Shown here: positions 9,461 through 19,265 of the stretch, one piece after another
How positions within the stretch are numbered: the stretch's first letter is position 1
Layout of the letters: every line of letters starts with the position of its first letter
Assembly: GCF_900113765.1 (NCBI RefSeq)
Contig: NZ_FOQO01000003.1
Span: 496,001-560,000 of the forward strand
Direction: 5' to 3'
Length of the DNA stretch: 64,000 bases
Origin: Parapedobacter indicus
GTDB lineage: Bacteria > Bacteroidota > Bacteroidia > Sphingobacteriales > Sphingobacteriaceae
Notes under the pieces: generated by a model
What the model was told of the DNA's origin: nothing
Database searches by the model: none
What the model saw: only the letters and a program-made list of their open reading frames with translations
Position numbers and translations under genes: made by a program

Positions 9461-12445
9461 TTAAAATGTAAGGTTCAAACCAATGTTATAAATGCGATCC
9501 ATCGGAGTGGCCCGCTGACTCGAATACTCGGGATCAAGCCCATTCCACGGTGTAAACGTAAATCCGTTTATCAGGCCGACAGAAATCTGGCATCTCGAAA
9601 CTTTCAGGCGATCCAGCGCCTCTGCCGGTAACTCATAGGTCCCACCTATCTGGTTTATCCGGATAAAGCTTGCGTTCTTGTAGAACCTGACACCAAATGG
9701 ATTTGCACCATCCCGATTAGCAGGATAGTCATTGGTGGGATTATCCGGGCTCCACCAATTCTGCTTTAATGTGTTTCTGATTGCATCCGCATAGACAATA
9801 TCGGTATCCCAGAATTCATTGATCCGCGTAATGCCCGTCCGGCCGGTCACGGTGATATTGAGTGAGAACTGTTTGTAAGTTACCTGATTAGTAATGCCGA
9901 ATGTAACCTTCGGTGCGCGCTGACCGATGAATGTACGATCATCAGGCGTAATTTGTCCATCTCCGGTTGCATCCATAATTTTCACATCGCCGGCCTTGGC
10001 GGTTGGCTGATGCGAATTCGGAATATCATCGTTCAATTGCCAAACACCTTCATAGAGATAGCCAAAATTTGTGCTAATGGGGCGGCCAATAAACCAACTG
10101 TTGGCAACGTCATCTTCTCCATCCCCATATAAGTCCAATATCTTATTCTTGTTATGACTCACATTGAGAGATGTCATCCATTCAAAATGCTCGTGTGTGA
10201 TGTTGCGTGAGGTCAGTGACAACTCGATCCCGGTATTTTGAACCTTGCCGATGTTTGAAAGAATATTGGTCACTCCATTTACGGATGAAATTGCTCTATT
10301 CAACAATAGATCTCTTGTGTTCGATTGGTAAAAATCCAGTGCACCCGACAAGCGTCCGCCAACCAAGGCATAGTCAAGACCTACATTAAGCGAACGGGTA
10401 GATTCCCACCCCAGGAGTTCATTCTCCATGGTTCCCGGAAGATAACCTACTCCCTGCTGGTCGCCGCCCGGTCCGGTCAGGTAATCGCTCCTGCTCATTT
10501 TGGCCAACGTCGAATAAGCAGAAATCGCTTGGTTGCCATTTTCCCCATACGTGGCACGCAATTTCAGCTGGTCAATCCAGTTGACATCCTGCATAAACCC
10601 TTCACGGTGGATATTCCACCCCAACGCAATCGAAGGAAATACCCCGAACTTCTTTGCGGATCCAAACGCTGAGAAACCGTCCCGACGTACCGTGGCAGTA
10701 ACAAGATACTTGTCATTAAATGAATAGAATACCCGTGCCATCTGTGACAAATAGGATTCCTGCAAAAAGCTCCTGCCCGGTGTTATAAACTCCGCCGACC
10801 CCGGTTGGTACCAGGTCAGGTCTTCGATCGGGAAACCTCTTGCATATAAGGTTGCTGTGTTGTCCCTATTTTCCTGTGAACTGTAGAGCAGGGTTACATC
10901 CAGCCGGTGCGCCCCGAACGTACGGTTATAAAACAGCAGGTTCTCAATGAGCCAATCCGTCTCTTTGGTATCACTTGAATACGCTTGCCCCGTATTCTGG
11001 ATTCCTTCAATGGTATTTGATCCCCAGAAAATATCCCGGTTGGCAGACCGGAAACTGTATCCGGTATTGAGTTTGTAGGAAAGTCCCTCCAGTGGAAGTT
11101 TGACAACGAGGAAATTATTACTGAATAAACGCCTGTTGTAATCCTCATCCTGCGCATTCCGGGTAGCCAGTGGGTTGGGATAGGTAGGACGTTCTTTCCA
11201 GGGAATGATTGCCAGATTCCCGTCTTTATCATACGGAGATACCAGTGGGTTCATGAAAAAAGCCCCGCCAAGCCCTCCCGCATCATGAGGTGCACTGCCG
11301 CCACCCGAAAATGCCACTTCGATACCCGAATTATCCATAAAGGTATATTGCGAATTGGTCCCGATCTCCAGCCATTCCGTCGGTTTGACGGTCAAGTTAG
11401 CCCTACCCGTTACCTGCTGATAATCATCTCCCTTCGCGATTCCCCCAACGCCCGAAAAATTACCTGCAAACAAATAGTTGAATTTATCCGTTCCGCCTGA
11501 AAGGGTTACTGCATGCTTCTGCTGCCTACCGATCTGGGTTGCTTCCTTTACCCAATCGGTGGATAAGCCGTTCTCATAATTGGTTGTACGGGTGGAATCC
11601 GCCAAAAGCGGTCCTTCGCCATACCGCTCCACACCGAAGGCCCAATGCTCAGGCCCAGTTAATAACCGTGGAATCCCGTATGCCTGTTTCCATCCGTAGC
11701 TCCCCTCATAGGCAATGGTAGGCTTGCCTGTCATGCCTTTCTTAGTCGTGATAATAATTACGCCATTGGCTCCGCGTGCTCCGTAGATAGCCGCAGACGA
11801 CGCATCTTTCAGAATTTCTACCGAGGCAATGGTACTCTGGTCAATGTAGTTTAACCCCCCGGTATACGGAACACCGTCTAAAATAACAAGCGGATCGTTG
11901 CTTGCAGAAATCGAATTCTGACCCCGGATATCGATACTGATGGATCCCGAACTAGCGCTGTTGCCCGATTGCGTAATATTCAACCCCGGCGCCGCTCCTT
12001 GCAAGGATTGGACAAAGTTAATCCGTGGTCCCTGTTTTTCCAGATCTTCGGAACGCACAGAAGCCACACTCCCTGTTAAATCACTTTTTCGCTGCGTACC
12101 ATACCCCACAACAACCACCTCATCGAGTGCCGTATTGTCCGCTTGCAACGTGACGGTCAATACCCGTTGTCCTTCATACGTCAATTCTTGCGATTCATAG
12201 CCAACTGACGAAATGACCAGTACACTTCCGGGCTGGGGCGCTGGCATCCGAAAGTTGCCCGCCGCATCTGTCAAAGTCGTCACGGTGGTGCCCTTCACCA
12301 GGATGGTTGCCCCTTCAAGACCTTTTGATGATTGGTCAATTACCTTTCCCTCAAGTTGACCGGTCTGAGCCGCCAACCGTTGCACGGAAAGGACCAATAC
12401 GAAGACAAAAGATCCGTAAAAAATTAGTCGAATGTATTGTATCAT
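9461..12445 (-). CDS. susC: SusC/RagA-type TonB-dependent glycan importer
   Basis: This 994-aa outer-membrane protein has a signal peptide (1-26, ending LAAQ), a carboxypeptidase-regulatory-like domain (about 30-105), a TonB-box-like VVVGYGTQRK block near 110 and the SusC plug motif ending GANGVIIITTKKG near residue 230. A 22-stranded barrel follows, ending in the aromatic LNLTF. There is no STN domain, so it is not controlled through FecR/ECF sigma signalling; this agrees with a separate IclR regulator encoded divergently. It opens the PUL 1 operon and is coupled closely to susD. Confidence 0.96.
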   Translation of the reverse strand: MIQYIRLIFYGSFVFVLVLSVQRLAAQTGQLEGKVIDQSSKGLEGATILVKGTTVTTLTDAAGNFRMPAPQPGSVLVISSVGYESQELTYEGQRVLTVTLQADNTALDEVVVVGYGTQRKSDLTGSVASVRSEDLEKQGPRINFVQSLQGAAPGLNITQSGNSASSGSISIDIRGQNSISASNDPLVILDGVPYTGGLNYIDQSTIASVEILKDASSAAIYGARGANGVIIITTKKGMTGKPTIAYEGSYGWKQAYGIPRLLTGPEHWAFGVERYGEGPLLADSTRTTNYENGLSTDWVKEATQIGRQQKHAVTLSGGTDKFNYLFAGNFSGVGGIAKGDDYQQVTGRANLTVKPTEWLEIGTNSQYTFMDNSGIEVAFSGGGSAPHDAGGLGGAFFMNPLVSPYDKDGNLAIIPWKERPTYPNPLATRNAQDEDYNRRLFSNNFLVVKLPLEGLSYKLNTGYSFRSANRDIFWGSNTIEGIQNTGQAYSSDTKETDWLIENLLFYNRTFGAHRLDVTLLYSSQENRDNTATLYARGFPIEDLTWYQPGSAEFITPGRSFLQESYLSQMARVFYSFNDKYLVTATVRRDGFSAFGSAKKFGVFPSIALGWNIHREGFMQDVNWIDQLKLRATYGENGNQAISAYSTLAKMSRSDYLTGPGGDQQGVGYLPGTMENELLGWESTRSLNVGLDYALVGGRLSGALDFYQSNTRDLLLNRAISSVNGVTNILSNIGKVQNTGIELSLTSRNITHEHFEWMTSLNVSHNKNKILDLYGDGEDDVANSWFIGRPISTNFGYLYEGVWQLNDDIPNSHQPTAKAGDVKIMDATGDGQITPDDRTFIGQRAPKVTFGITNQVTYKQFSLNITVTGRTGITRINEFWDTDIVYADAIRNTLKQNWWSPDNPTNDYPANRDGANPFGVRFYKNASFIRINQIGGTYELPAEALDRLKVSRCQISVGLINGFTFTPWNGLDPEYSSQRATPMDRIYNIGLNLTF

Positions 12446-12705
12446 AATTTAAATTGGTTTATTGTTTAATTTTTACTCAATTAATATTGAATAATAATTC
12501 AACAATGCAATATTATAAACTATAATGCTTTTTGCCAAATCTTTTTCAAAAAAAATGAAGTTTGTTACAAACAACTTAATTTAAAATACGGAAACGCGTT
12601 TTTCAGCAAAGGGAATAACCTGCATCACGGCTATAAAAATTTTTCAAACCGGATACTTGTTCCATGGTATTATTTATTATTATTGAAAAATAATTCATTT
12701 CACAC
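12446..12705. promoter_or_regulatory. Divergent susC/iclR control region, AT-rich, with two matching palindromic boxes
   Basis: This 260-bp AT-rich region separates susC (minus) from iclR (plus). It contains ATTGAATAATAATTCA at 12486-12501 and ATTGAAAAATAATTCA at 12682-12697, identical at 15 of 16 positions and both built on TTGAA...TTCA arms. The first lies about 40 nt upstream of the susC ATG and the second 8 nt upstream of the iclR ATG. A further inverted repeat, TAATATTG (12482-12489) with CAATATTA (12508-12515), encloses the first box, and GTTTG-TTA-CAAAC lies near 12558-12570. I infer an IclR operator pair. I did not find a fully convincing -33/-7 promoter here. Confidence 0.6.
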
Positions 12706-13446
12706 ATGATACAAGTCATCCATAGAGCATTGAATATACTGGAATACGTAGCCAAGCATAAAGAGCGTGCATGCTCACTCACAGAGATCGCAGCCAGTCT
12801 CGAACTCAACCAGCCCACCTGCGCAAACATCTTAAAAACCTTGGTAGATGCGAATTACCTCGAACACCTTGGGCGAAAAAAAGGCTACCGCCTTGGCCCA
12901 ATGGTGTATCAACTTACGGGCGACCTATCATACAATCAAAATTTGCTACAAGTAGCAAAACCCGAAATGGAAAAACTAACCGATAAGTTAAATGAAAGCT
13001 GCATCCTGGGTATTATCCGCAATCAAAAACGCTTCATCCTACATACAGTTAACTCCGACCAAGACCTCCAAGTACGAAGTAAATCCGAACGCGACATTTA
13101 CGAAACCGCCAGTGGAAGGATGCTGCTCGCCTTCCTTCCTGAAAAGGAACGTGATGCGTTGACGGCTAGCATCGGCTTACCCAAGCCCGAAATCTGGAAG
13201 GGAATCAAAACTAAAGCGCTACTGGATGCAGCTTTCCAAAAAATCAGGGAAGACCGATTGGTGATTACACTCTCGCCTTCTCACATCGTCGGGCTCGCGG
13301 TACCCATCGAAAAAAATGGTACAGTCATCGCGAGCCTAAGTATATTTCTTCCCGAAAGCAGGTATAACCGAAAAGGCAATGCCAAAGTGGTGACGGAAGC
13401 ATTGATCGAAGTGGGCAATAAGATCAACCGCGCAATGAGCCTGTGA
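12706..13446 (+). CDS. IclR-family transcriptional regulator
   Basis: This 246-aa protein has an N-terminal winged helix-turn-helix (about 5-65: LNILEYVAKH, SLTEIAASLELNQPTCANILKTL) and the C-terminal IclR effector-binding GAF-like domain (about 75-240), with the typical TASGRMLLAFLP-like and AVPI segments. IclR proteins bind small metabolites, often sugars or uronate breakdown products, and act as repressors or activators. The gene is divergent from susC, so control of PUL 1 is likely. A palindromic box just before its start suggests autoregulation. IclR control of a PUL is less usual than HTCS, SusR or ECF/FecR control. Confidence 0.92.
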   Translation: MIQVIHRALNILEYVAKHKERACSLTEIAASLELNQPTCANILKTLVDANYLEHLGRKKGYRLGPMVYQLTGDLSYNQNLLQVAKPEMEKLTDKLNESCILGIIRNQKRFILHTVNSDQDLQVRSKSERDIYETASGRMLLAFLPEKERDALTASIGLPKPEIWKGIKTKALLDAAFQKIREDRLVITLSPSHIVGLAVPIEKNGTVIASLSIFLPESRYNRKGNAKVVTEALIEVGNKINRAMSL

Positions 13447-13467
13447 CGATGCTGCTGAACCGGGTGC

Positions 13468-16353
13468 TCACACCTCCATCAAAAACTCCGTAAGATTTTT
13501 GCTATGGGGCAGGTTTAACTTCTTCCGCAGCCGGTACCGCCTGATCTCCACCCCACGCGTGGTAATATTGAGTAAGGAAGCGATCTCCTTACTGCTCATA
13601 TTCATGCGCAGGTATGCGCACAACTTCAAATCATTGGGTACCAGCTCCGGATAATCCGCCTTAAGCTTCTTGAAAAAATTTTCATGGGCCTCATTGAAAC
13701 TTTCTTCAAAGATATTCCAATCGCGTTCATCGCTGCGGGCATCTTCGATAATCTTGTTGATTTTACGGAGCTGCTCCCCCGAGAGCTTACGCCCCTCATT
13801 GTCTCTTAATTCCAATAACTCATCGTGTACATTATTGAGCAGTTCATTTTTATAGACGATATTCATCGCCGAATTGGCTAATTCCCGGTTCTTGCTGGCC
13901 AGCTCCTGTTCCAGTTGTTCATTTTTGAACCGGATAAGACGCTGTTCATTTTCCTCCGCTTCCTTCCGAAGCAATTCCTGTTGCTGCCTGGTCATGTTTT
14001 CCTGCACAATCCGACGGTGCTTCCGTATCTTGTGGCGATACCAATTGCGCCCTGCAAACAAAACAAGTATAAACCCTACTGCATATAAACCAATCGCAAC
14101 CCATGAAAGGTACCAAGGCGGTAAAATGGTAAACCGGAAATCGGTAATGCCCGACACGGTACCATCTGGTGCCATGGCCCGTACCCGAAACGTATAGGCT
14201 CCATACCCCAAATTGGTAAAGTCCTTTTGCGCCGCCTCATCCCATTCAGACCAAGTCCGTGAATATCCCTTCAGGTAGAACTGATACCGCAACGGAATGG
14301 AACTATACCAAGGCGCTGCATAACTGATCCGAAGGTTATTATGCCGATAGGGAATTTCTGGTATCGTATCGCTGTTATACCACCTACCCGAAAAACTATC
14401 GGTAATATTACGGACAGTCCGGATCAACGGGCGGGGTAGCTGGGGTGCTGCAACCGTCGAATCCGTGGCTTGATAAATGGCAAAGCCATCGTCCAGCCCA
14501 ATTAAGTACACATCGTTCTCAATACGGTTAACGCTTTCATAATAGTTCATCATCCGACCATTGAGCACGGCAAATTGCGTGGAATCTACTTGTACAACTC
14601 CCTTCGGACCGAAGTATACCAACGACATCCGTGCGCGGTTGATAAACCAATAGCGCTGGGCATCTGCCCGAATGATTTTGTTAGCAAACGCAAACGATCC
14701 CAATTGCTCATTGAGCTGATCGTATCGATAAAACCGATCTGTGATTTCATCGTACCGGTAAAACCCACTATCTGTAGCAAAAACCGGACTGCCGCCCAAT
14801 TCAAATACATTCACAAACGTACTTTCGGGCAGCCCACTCGCCGAATCGTAGGCATGTACCTGTTTCACGTTATGCAGTGCACTGTCCAGCGAAAGGAGCC
14901 GTAGTCCCTTGTATCCGCTGGCCCATACTTCGGTTTCCGAAACGGGCTCTATAAATTGAGTGGGATCGCTGTAACCCGTTACACGATTTTCAAATTGCCA
15001 CCCTTTTGCGGTTTTTCCAAATACCGCCAACCCTGTATAAGTTCCCTGTAAAAGCGTATTTGGCCGGTTGACCAACGGCTTCAACGCCCAACCCCCGGTC
15101 ACAGACGACAGACGCTCCAGCCGATCACCTAACACCCGGAAGGTGCCATCGTTGTGGCCACAAAGCAATTCACCGTTCACAATCGACAAGTCCCACACCT
15201 GCCCCTGCGATCCTTCAACCAAAGAGAAAGAAAACGGTTGGTATCCTTCCTCCAATAACCACCGACTGTAAAACAATCCCTGATTGGTACCGAGGTAGAT
15301 ATAGTTACCGAAAATCCGAGCGGTATAGACCGTGCCGATACTGCCACTGTTATCGGCATAATAATAAATGGGCGCGTTAATTTCAATCCGGTCTATACCG
15401 TTGTCCAACCCTACCCAAATATTTTGCTGAAGATCAGCGTGTATACCAAGCACGGTATTATTTTGTAGACCGTTTCCTTTATGGACATGCTGTACAATGT
15501 TGCCTCGTTCATCGATGATCACCAACCCCTGGAGAATAGTTCCGAACGCATAATACCGATCCAGCACTTTCAATCCATTGTTAAGCTGAGCAGCCCGCAG
15601 CAACCCGTTCGCCGCATTTTCCCATTTATGGATGATGCCGTCGCTATCCATCCGAAACAGACCGGATTTGGAGGTACCGATCAGAATCTCCTTTCCACCA
15701 CCGAAGGGCAGCATAGTGAGTACATTCGCTCTTTGCAAAATATCCTTGTTCCGTACCGGTACCAACGCATTTCCCTGTAATTCGTGGATTCCGTCCGGAA
15801 TCAACTCAATAAATATTCTGCCCCGTACCTGATGAAGGAATAAAAAAGGCTGCCCATTGCCTTTCACCGTCTGCAAGCGATTGTCTTCGTAGATATATAA
15901 AGTAGAAAATGATTGAAAAAGCACACGATTGCCGTCAATGGCAATTTTCCAGATTTCATCCCGTATCGCATCTTCAGGGTCCAGCAACCGGCTGATCGAA
16001 TGATACCGCATATGTCCGCTCCCGGTATCTTCCCAATAGCCAAATTCGGCCAGTCCACCCGTATAGATTCTGCCGGTACTATCCACCGCTACACTGCGGA
16101 CCGTACTTTTGTTGGGGAGATAATGCAAGTCCCAATATTGTCCGTCAAAAACCAACAACCCATCTGCATTGGCTACATACATGATGCCATCTTTCCCAGC
16201 GGCCACTGCCCAGTTTTGATTACCGGCTTTGTATTCAGCCTTCGGGTATTGCTGTACTAAAGGCGAGCCGATACGGGGTATTTCCTGCGCATTGACAGCT
16301 CCAAAGAAAAGAAGTACACCGACAAAAATGGCTACAATTGATCTTTTGAACAT
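13468..16353 (-). CDS. Membrane-tethered sensor: beta-propeller, Y_Y_Y domain, TM helix, coiled coil, LuxR-type HTH
   Basis: This 961-aa protein has a signal peptide (1-22). Two-component-regulator-propeller repeats follow to about residue 660, then a Y_Y_Y immunoglobulin-like domain (about 665-740), one transmembrane helix (about 745-770), a long Glu/Gln/Arg-rich coiled coil (about 775-860) and a C-terminal LuxR/GerE-type HTH (about 895-955: MSSKEIASLLNITTRGVEIRR). No histidine kinase or receiver domain is present, so it differs from hybrid two-component systems: a periplasmic signal would act directly on a membrane-bound DNA-binding domain. It lies between PUL 1 and an orphan outer-membrane receptor and could regulate either. 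Confidence 0.9.
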   Translation of the reverse strand: MFKRSIVAIFVGVLLFFGAVNAQEIPRIGSPLVQQYPKAEYKAGNQNWAVAAGKDGIMYVANADGLLVFDGQYWDLHYLPNKSTVRSVAVDSTGRIYTGGLAEFGYWEDTGSGHMRYHSISRLLDPEDAIRDEIWKIAIDGNRVLFQSFSTLYIYEDNRLQTVKGNGQPFLFLHQVRGRIFIELIPDGIHELQGNALVPVRNKDILQRANVLTMLPFGGGKEILIGTSKSGLFRMDSDGIIHKWENAANGLLRAAQLNNGLKVLDRYYAFGTILQGLVIIDERGNIVQHVHKGNGLQNNTVLGIHADLQQNIWVGLDNGIDRIEINAPIYYYADNSGSIGTVYTARIFGNYIYLGTNQGLFYSRWLLEEGYQPFSFSLVEGSQGQVWDLSIVNGELLCGHNDGTFRVLGDRLERLSSVTGGWALKPLVNRPNTLLQGTYTGLAVFGKTAKGWQFENRVTGYSDPTQFIEPVSETEVWASGYKGLRLLSLDSALHNVKQVHAYDSASGLPESTFVNVFELGGSPVFATDSGFYRYDEITDRFYRYDQLNEQLGSFAFANKIIRADAQRYWFINRARMSLVYFGPKGVVQVDSTQFAVLNGRMMNYYESVNRIENDVYLIGLDDGFAIYQATDSTVAAPQLPRPLIRTVRNITDSFSGRWYNSDTIPEIPYRHNNLRISYAAPWYSSIPLRYQFYLKGYSRTWSEWDEAAQKDFTNLGYGAYTFRVRAMAPDGTVSGITDFRFTILPPWYLSWVAIGLYAVGFILVLFAGRNWYRHKIRKHRRIVQENMTRQQQELLRKEAEENEQRLIRFKNEQLEQELASKNRELANSAMNIVYKNELLNNVHDELLELRDNEGRKLSGEQLRKINKIIEDARSDERDWNIFEESFNEAHENFFKKLKADYPELVPNDLKLCAYLRMNMSSKEIASLLNITTRGVEIRRYRLRKKLNLPHSKNLTEFLMEV

Positions 16354-16377
16354 ACTCGTCCGACAACACTAACTAGA

Positions 16378-16405
16378 CAAACATAAGGAATTCGCAGGTG
16401 AACAA
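16378..16405 (-). promoter_or_regulatory. Candidate Bacteroidota promoter for the propeller-HTH regulator
   Basis: On the minus strand TATGTTTG (16385-16378) matches the -7 consensus TAnnTTTG, with TTG at 16405-16403 seventeen bases upstream. The ATG at 16353 lies about 24 nt downstream. Confidence 0.45.
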
Positions 16406-16582
16406 CAGACCACTATGAATTTTCCATAGATTATTAAGTATTTTTTAAGGGTTTTCTAGGGGATTCCTAGGGGATTTATAGGTAATAATACGTATAGTTC
16501 CCCTATTATATAAGATTAATATAAGTCTAATATTTTGCTTAAATTTGGGTATTGAAAAGACGGTATTCTATCTGGGATAGAT

Positions 16583-16618
16583 AAAAAAAACCGCCGCCGA
16601 TTCACATCAGCGGCGGCG
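16583..16618 (-). terminator. Rho-independent terminator of the TonB barrel gene
   Basis: Read on the minus strand, the perfect 8-bp GC arms CGCCGCCG (16618-16611) and CGGCGGCG (16599-16592) enclose an 11-nt loop and are followed by a run of eight T (16590-16583). It lies 28 nt past the stop codon of the gene ending at 16646. It is the clearest terminator in the window. Confidence 0.9.
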
Positions 16619-16645
16619 AACCACAAATTTATATGCCCAAACACA

Positions 16646-19069
16646 CTAAGGCATATTAATACGGCTTTTTTCCTCGCTCTGGGTCTCCCGGCGGGCGCCG
16701 TTTTTCAGATTCCCAAAGCTGTAAGTGAAGGTAAGCCGCACAACCCTTGTCTCATTTTTTTGATTGATCACTGTATTCATGTTGTTATAGCGTGTCCGTA
16801 CATCCTGTATACGGGTATTGAAAATATCGCTGACGGACAGCTTTAAATTGGCTTTCTTATCATAAAAGGATTTATTCAGTCCGGCATCAACGGACCATTG
16901 GGCACCGATATGGTATACGCTGTATATCAATGACGACTGATAGTTGACAGACGCCTCAGCTGTCAACGTGCTCAAAATGTTGAACGTATGGTTGCTGCGT
17001 AATTGCCAGGCAAATTGCCCCTGCTTCAGGTAGTCGCCGTTCAATGGTCCTTCAAATCCCATATAAAAGGCATTCAGGTTGGTATTGGTGTTCCAATATT
17101 TAGCCACTTTTATTGGCAGGTTAAGGTTGGCGTACCAAACTTCCTGCATGGCGAGGTTATCACGGGTCACCCATGTACGTTTAGTTACGGTATCCTGATT
17201 CATAGACTCCGCAATCACATCGTTTGTGCGGTTATAGCCAACACTCAAGTGATATTTTTGCTTCAGGGTATAGGAAGCATCAAATGCGTGCGTATATTCC
17301 GGCCTAAGGTAGGGATTCCCCTGTTCAAAAGTGTATTGATCCAGAAAATACTCAAACGGATTGAGGTTGCCGTAGTTCGGCCGATTAATCCGTTTGCTGT
17401 ATGAAATTCCTGTTTGGTGATCGTCAGAAATGTTATAATTGATGAAAACGCTGGGGAATAGATCCAGATAATCCCGTTTGACACGATTGGATAGGGTAAT
17501 GGAATTTCCGTCCGAAACCGTATATTCACCACGCAATCCCATTTGAAGGCCCCATTTACCCAATTGTGTGCTATAATTCATATAGGCCGCCGCTACCTGT
17601 TCCTCATACAGAAAGTGATTGGTTCTCCCGACATCGTTCTGCCAGCTTCCGTTCTGCTGATTTTCGAACCGCATATCGTTGTCTGACGAAACGTTGCTAT
17701 ATTTCAAGCCGGCCTCTACCTTATTTTTCTTGCCCATCGGATGCGTATAATCTAGCTTCGCTACCCGGATGTCAATAATAGTGGGCATGTCGCTGCGTGA
17801 CAGCAGCGGCTCATCCTTTATAACTCCCGAAGGCAGGTAGAATGTATTGTTGTAGTTCGCCCGGTTGTGGTTCGAGAACCGCGACAGATCCACGTCCGCA
17901 ACCAGCTTCCTGCCATTGGTATCAATGGTAAATTGATTGTTTACATTCAGAGCGAAGCTGGTATAGCTGCCATCGAAAATCGACGAGGTGGCCAGCGTAG
18001 AGTCCGGAACGGTCAGGGTACGACCGATCAACGTATTGCTCGAATTATCGTTGTCATTGCCGCTCGCATATCCGCTCAACAGGACGCCGAGCACATTTCG
18101 ATCTGATGTATTGTAATCAATCCCCGCCCGGTAGTTGTGACTGCGATTCCTACGATTAAAATTAGTATATTGCTGAAAATCGGTGTTGCCATTTTCCTGC
18201 ACGATGGAACGGAAAATATCAAATTCATTTCCTCCCCGGTTATTCATGTAGCTGTAGGTTCCGAACACATTGACATCACCTACCTTGTGGTTGAGGTTCA
18301 CGGAAGTATTGGCTTTGTGACCAAAACCATAGCCCGCTCCCAGCGTGAATGTACCGTTCGTGCCCGCCAACCGGTTTTTCTTGAGCACGATATTAATCAT
18401 ACCCGCGGTACCTGAAGCGTCGTATTTAGATGAGGGGTTGGTAATCAGCTCAATGGATTTGATCGTGTTGCCATCTGTGTTTCGCAGGAAATTAGCCAGC
18501 TGTTCTGCGGACAGATAGGTCTGCTTGCCGTCGATCATCACGGTAACTCCCTGTTTGCCCATGAGGCTAATGTTGTCGTCTTTGTCTACAGTTACACCCG
18601 GAGAGCGTTCGAGGATATCCATGGCGGTATTACCTGCAGCAAGTGTAGAATTTTCCACATTCACCACCAGCATATCCGGCTTGCGCTCCACCAACGGCCG
18701 CTGTGGGGCCGCCACCGATACCTCATCCAATACGGTATTTGTGTTTTTAAGCACCAATGTGCCGACATTCCGTGAACCTGCGGCCGTAGTAATTTGGATT
18801 ACCGGGCTCACTGCATCGGCATAGCCCACCAATGCCGCAGCAACCAGGTACTCGCCCCGAGCGACATTAGCAAAAGTATATTGACCTTTTCCATCCGGAA
18901 AAGCGGTCTTTAGGACCGTTGAGTCCTTCGCCTGTAATAAATTGACTGTTGCCAGGTCAAGCGGAATATGTTGTTCATCTACTACCGTACCCTCCAATGT
19001 GGCTTCCTGAGCGTATACCGCTGAGCATAGCGAAAAGGTAACTAGTAGAATTTTGATAAGATTATCCAT
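16646..19069 (-). CDS. TonB-dependent receptor, outer-membrane beta-barrel family
   Basis: This 807-aa protein has a signal peptide (1-20, ending VYAQ), a carboxypeptidase-regulatory-like domain (about 23-105), a plug-like region (about 115-235, including GVTVMIDGKQTYLSAEQL and SSKYDASGTAGMINIVLKK) and a C-terminal barrel. The pattern is that of the outer membrane beta-barrel protein family found alongside TonB receptors in Bacteroidota, not of SusC. No SusD partner is adjacent, so the ligand (siderophore, peptide or other) is unknown. Its own terminator follows. It is probably monocistronic. Confidence 0.9.
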   Translation of the reverse strand: MDNLIKILLVTFSLCSAVYAQEATLEGTVVDEQHIPLDLATVNLLQAKDSTVLKTAFPDGKGQYTFANVARGEYLVAAALVGYADAVSPVIQITTAAGSRNVGTLVLKNTNTVLDEVSVAAPQRPLVERKPDMLVVNVENSTLAAGNTAMDILERSPGVTVDKDDNISLMGKQGVTVMIDGKQTYLSAEQLANFLRNTDGNTIKSIELITNPSSKYDASGTAGMINIVLKKNRLAGTNGTFTLGAGYGFGHKANTSVNLNHKVGDVNVFGTYSYMNNRGGNEFDIFRSIVQENGNTDFQQYTNFNRRNRSHNYRAGIDYNTSDRNVLGVLLSGYASGNDNDNSSNTLIGRTLTVPDSTLATSSIFDGSYTSFALNVNNQFTIDTNGRKLVADVDLSRFSNHNRANYNNTFYLPSGVIKDEPLLSRSDMPTIIDIRVAKLDYTHPMGKKNKVEAGLKYSNVSSDNDMRFENQQNGSWQNDVGRTNHFLYEEQVAAAYMNYSTQLGKWGLQMGLRGEYTVSDGNSITLSNRVKRDYLDLFPSVFINYNISDDHQTGISYSKRINRPNYGNLNPFEYFLDQYTFEQGNPYLRPEYTHAFDASYTLKQKYHLSVGYNRTNDVIAESMNQDTVTKRTWVTRDNLAMQEVWYANLNLPIKVAKYWNTNTNLNAFYMGFEGPLNGDYLKQGQFAWQLRSNHTFNILSTLTAEASVNYQSSLIYSVYHIGAQWSVDAGLNKSFYDKKANLKLSVSDIFNTRIQDVRTRYNNMNTVINQKNETRVVRLTFTYSFGNLKNGARRETQSEEKSRINMP

Positions 19070-19265
19070 GTTTCATATTCACATACTTGGCGCAAAAAGT
19101 TCCCCATTAAAAAACCTTGTGTTTTTTAATAATAATGGTGTCATTCTGAAAAGAGTGGGCAACTACTGTTTACGCCTGAAGAATGCTATTTTATATTTTG
19201 TTGTTCTTTATTCTTTACCTGGTAAGACGCCACGATGTCTCAAAAAGTTGCACGAGTGGCCAAAT

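Noticed and set aside
12603..12830. 75-aa minus-strand frame over the iclR start
   Set aside because: It overlaps the winged-helix coding region of iclR out of frame, has no recognisable motif and covers the operator box.
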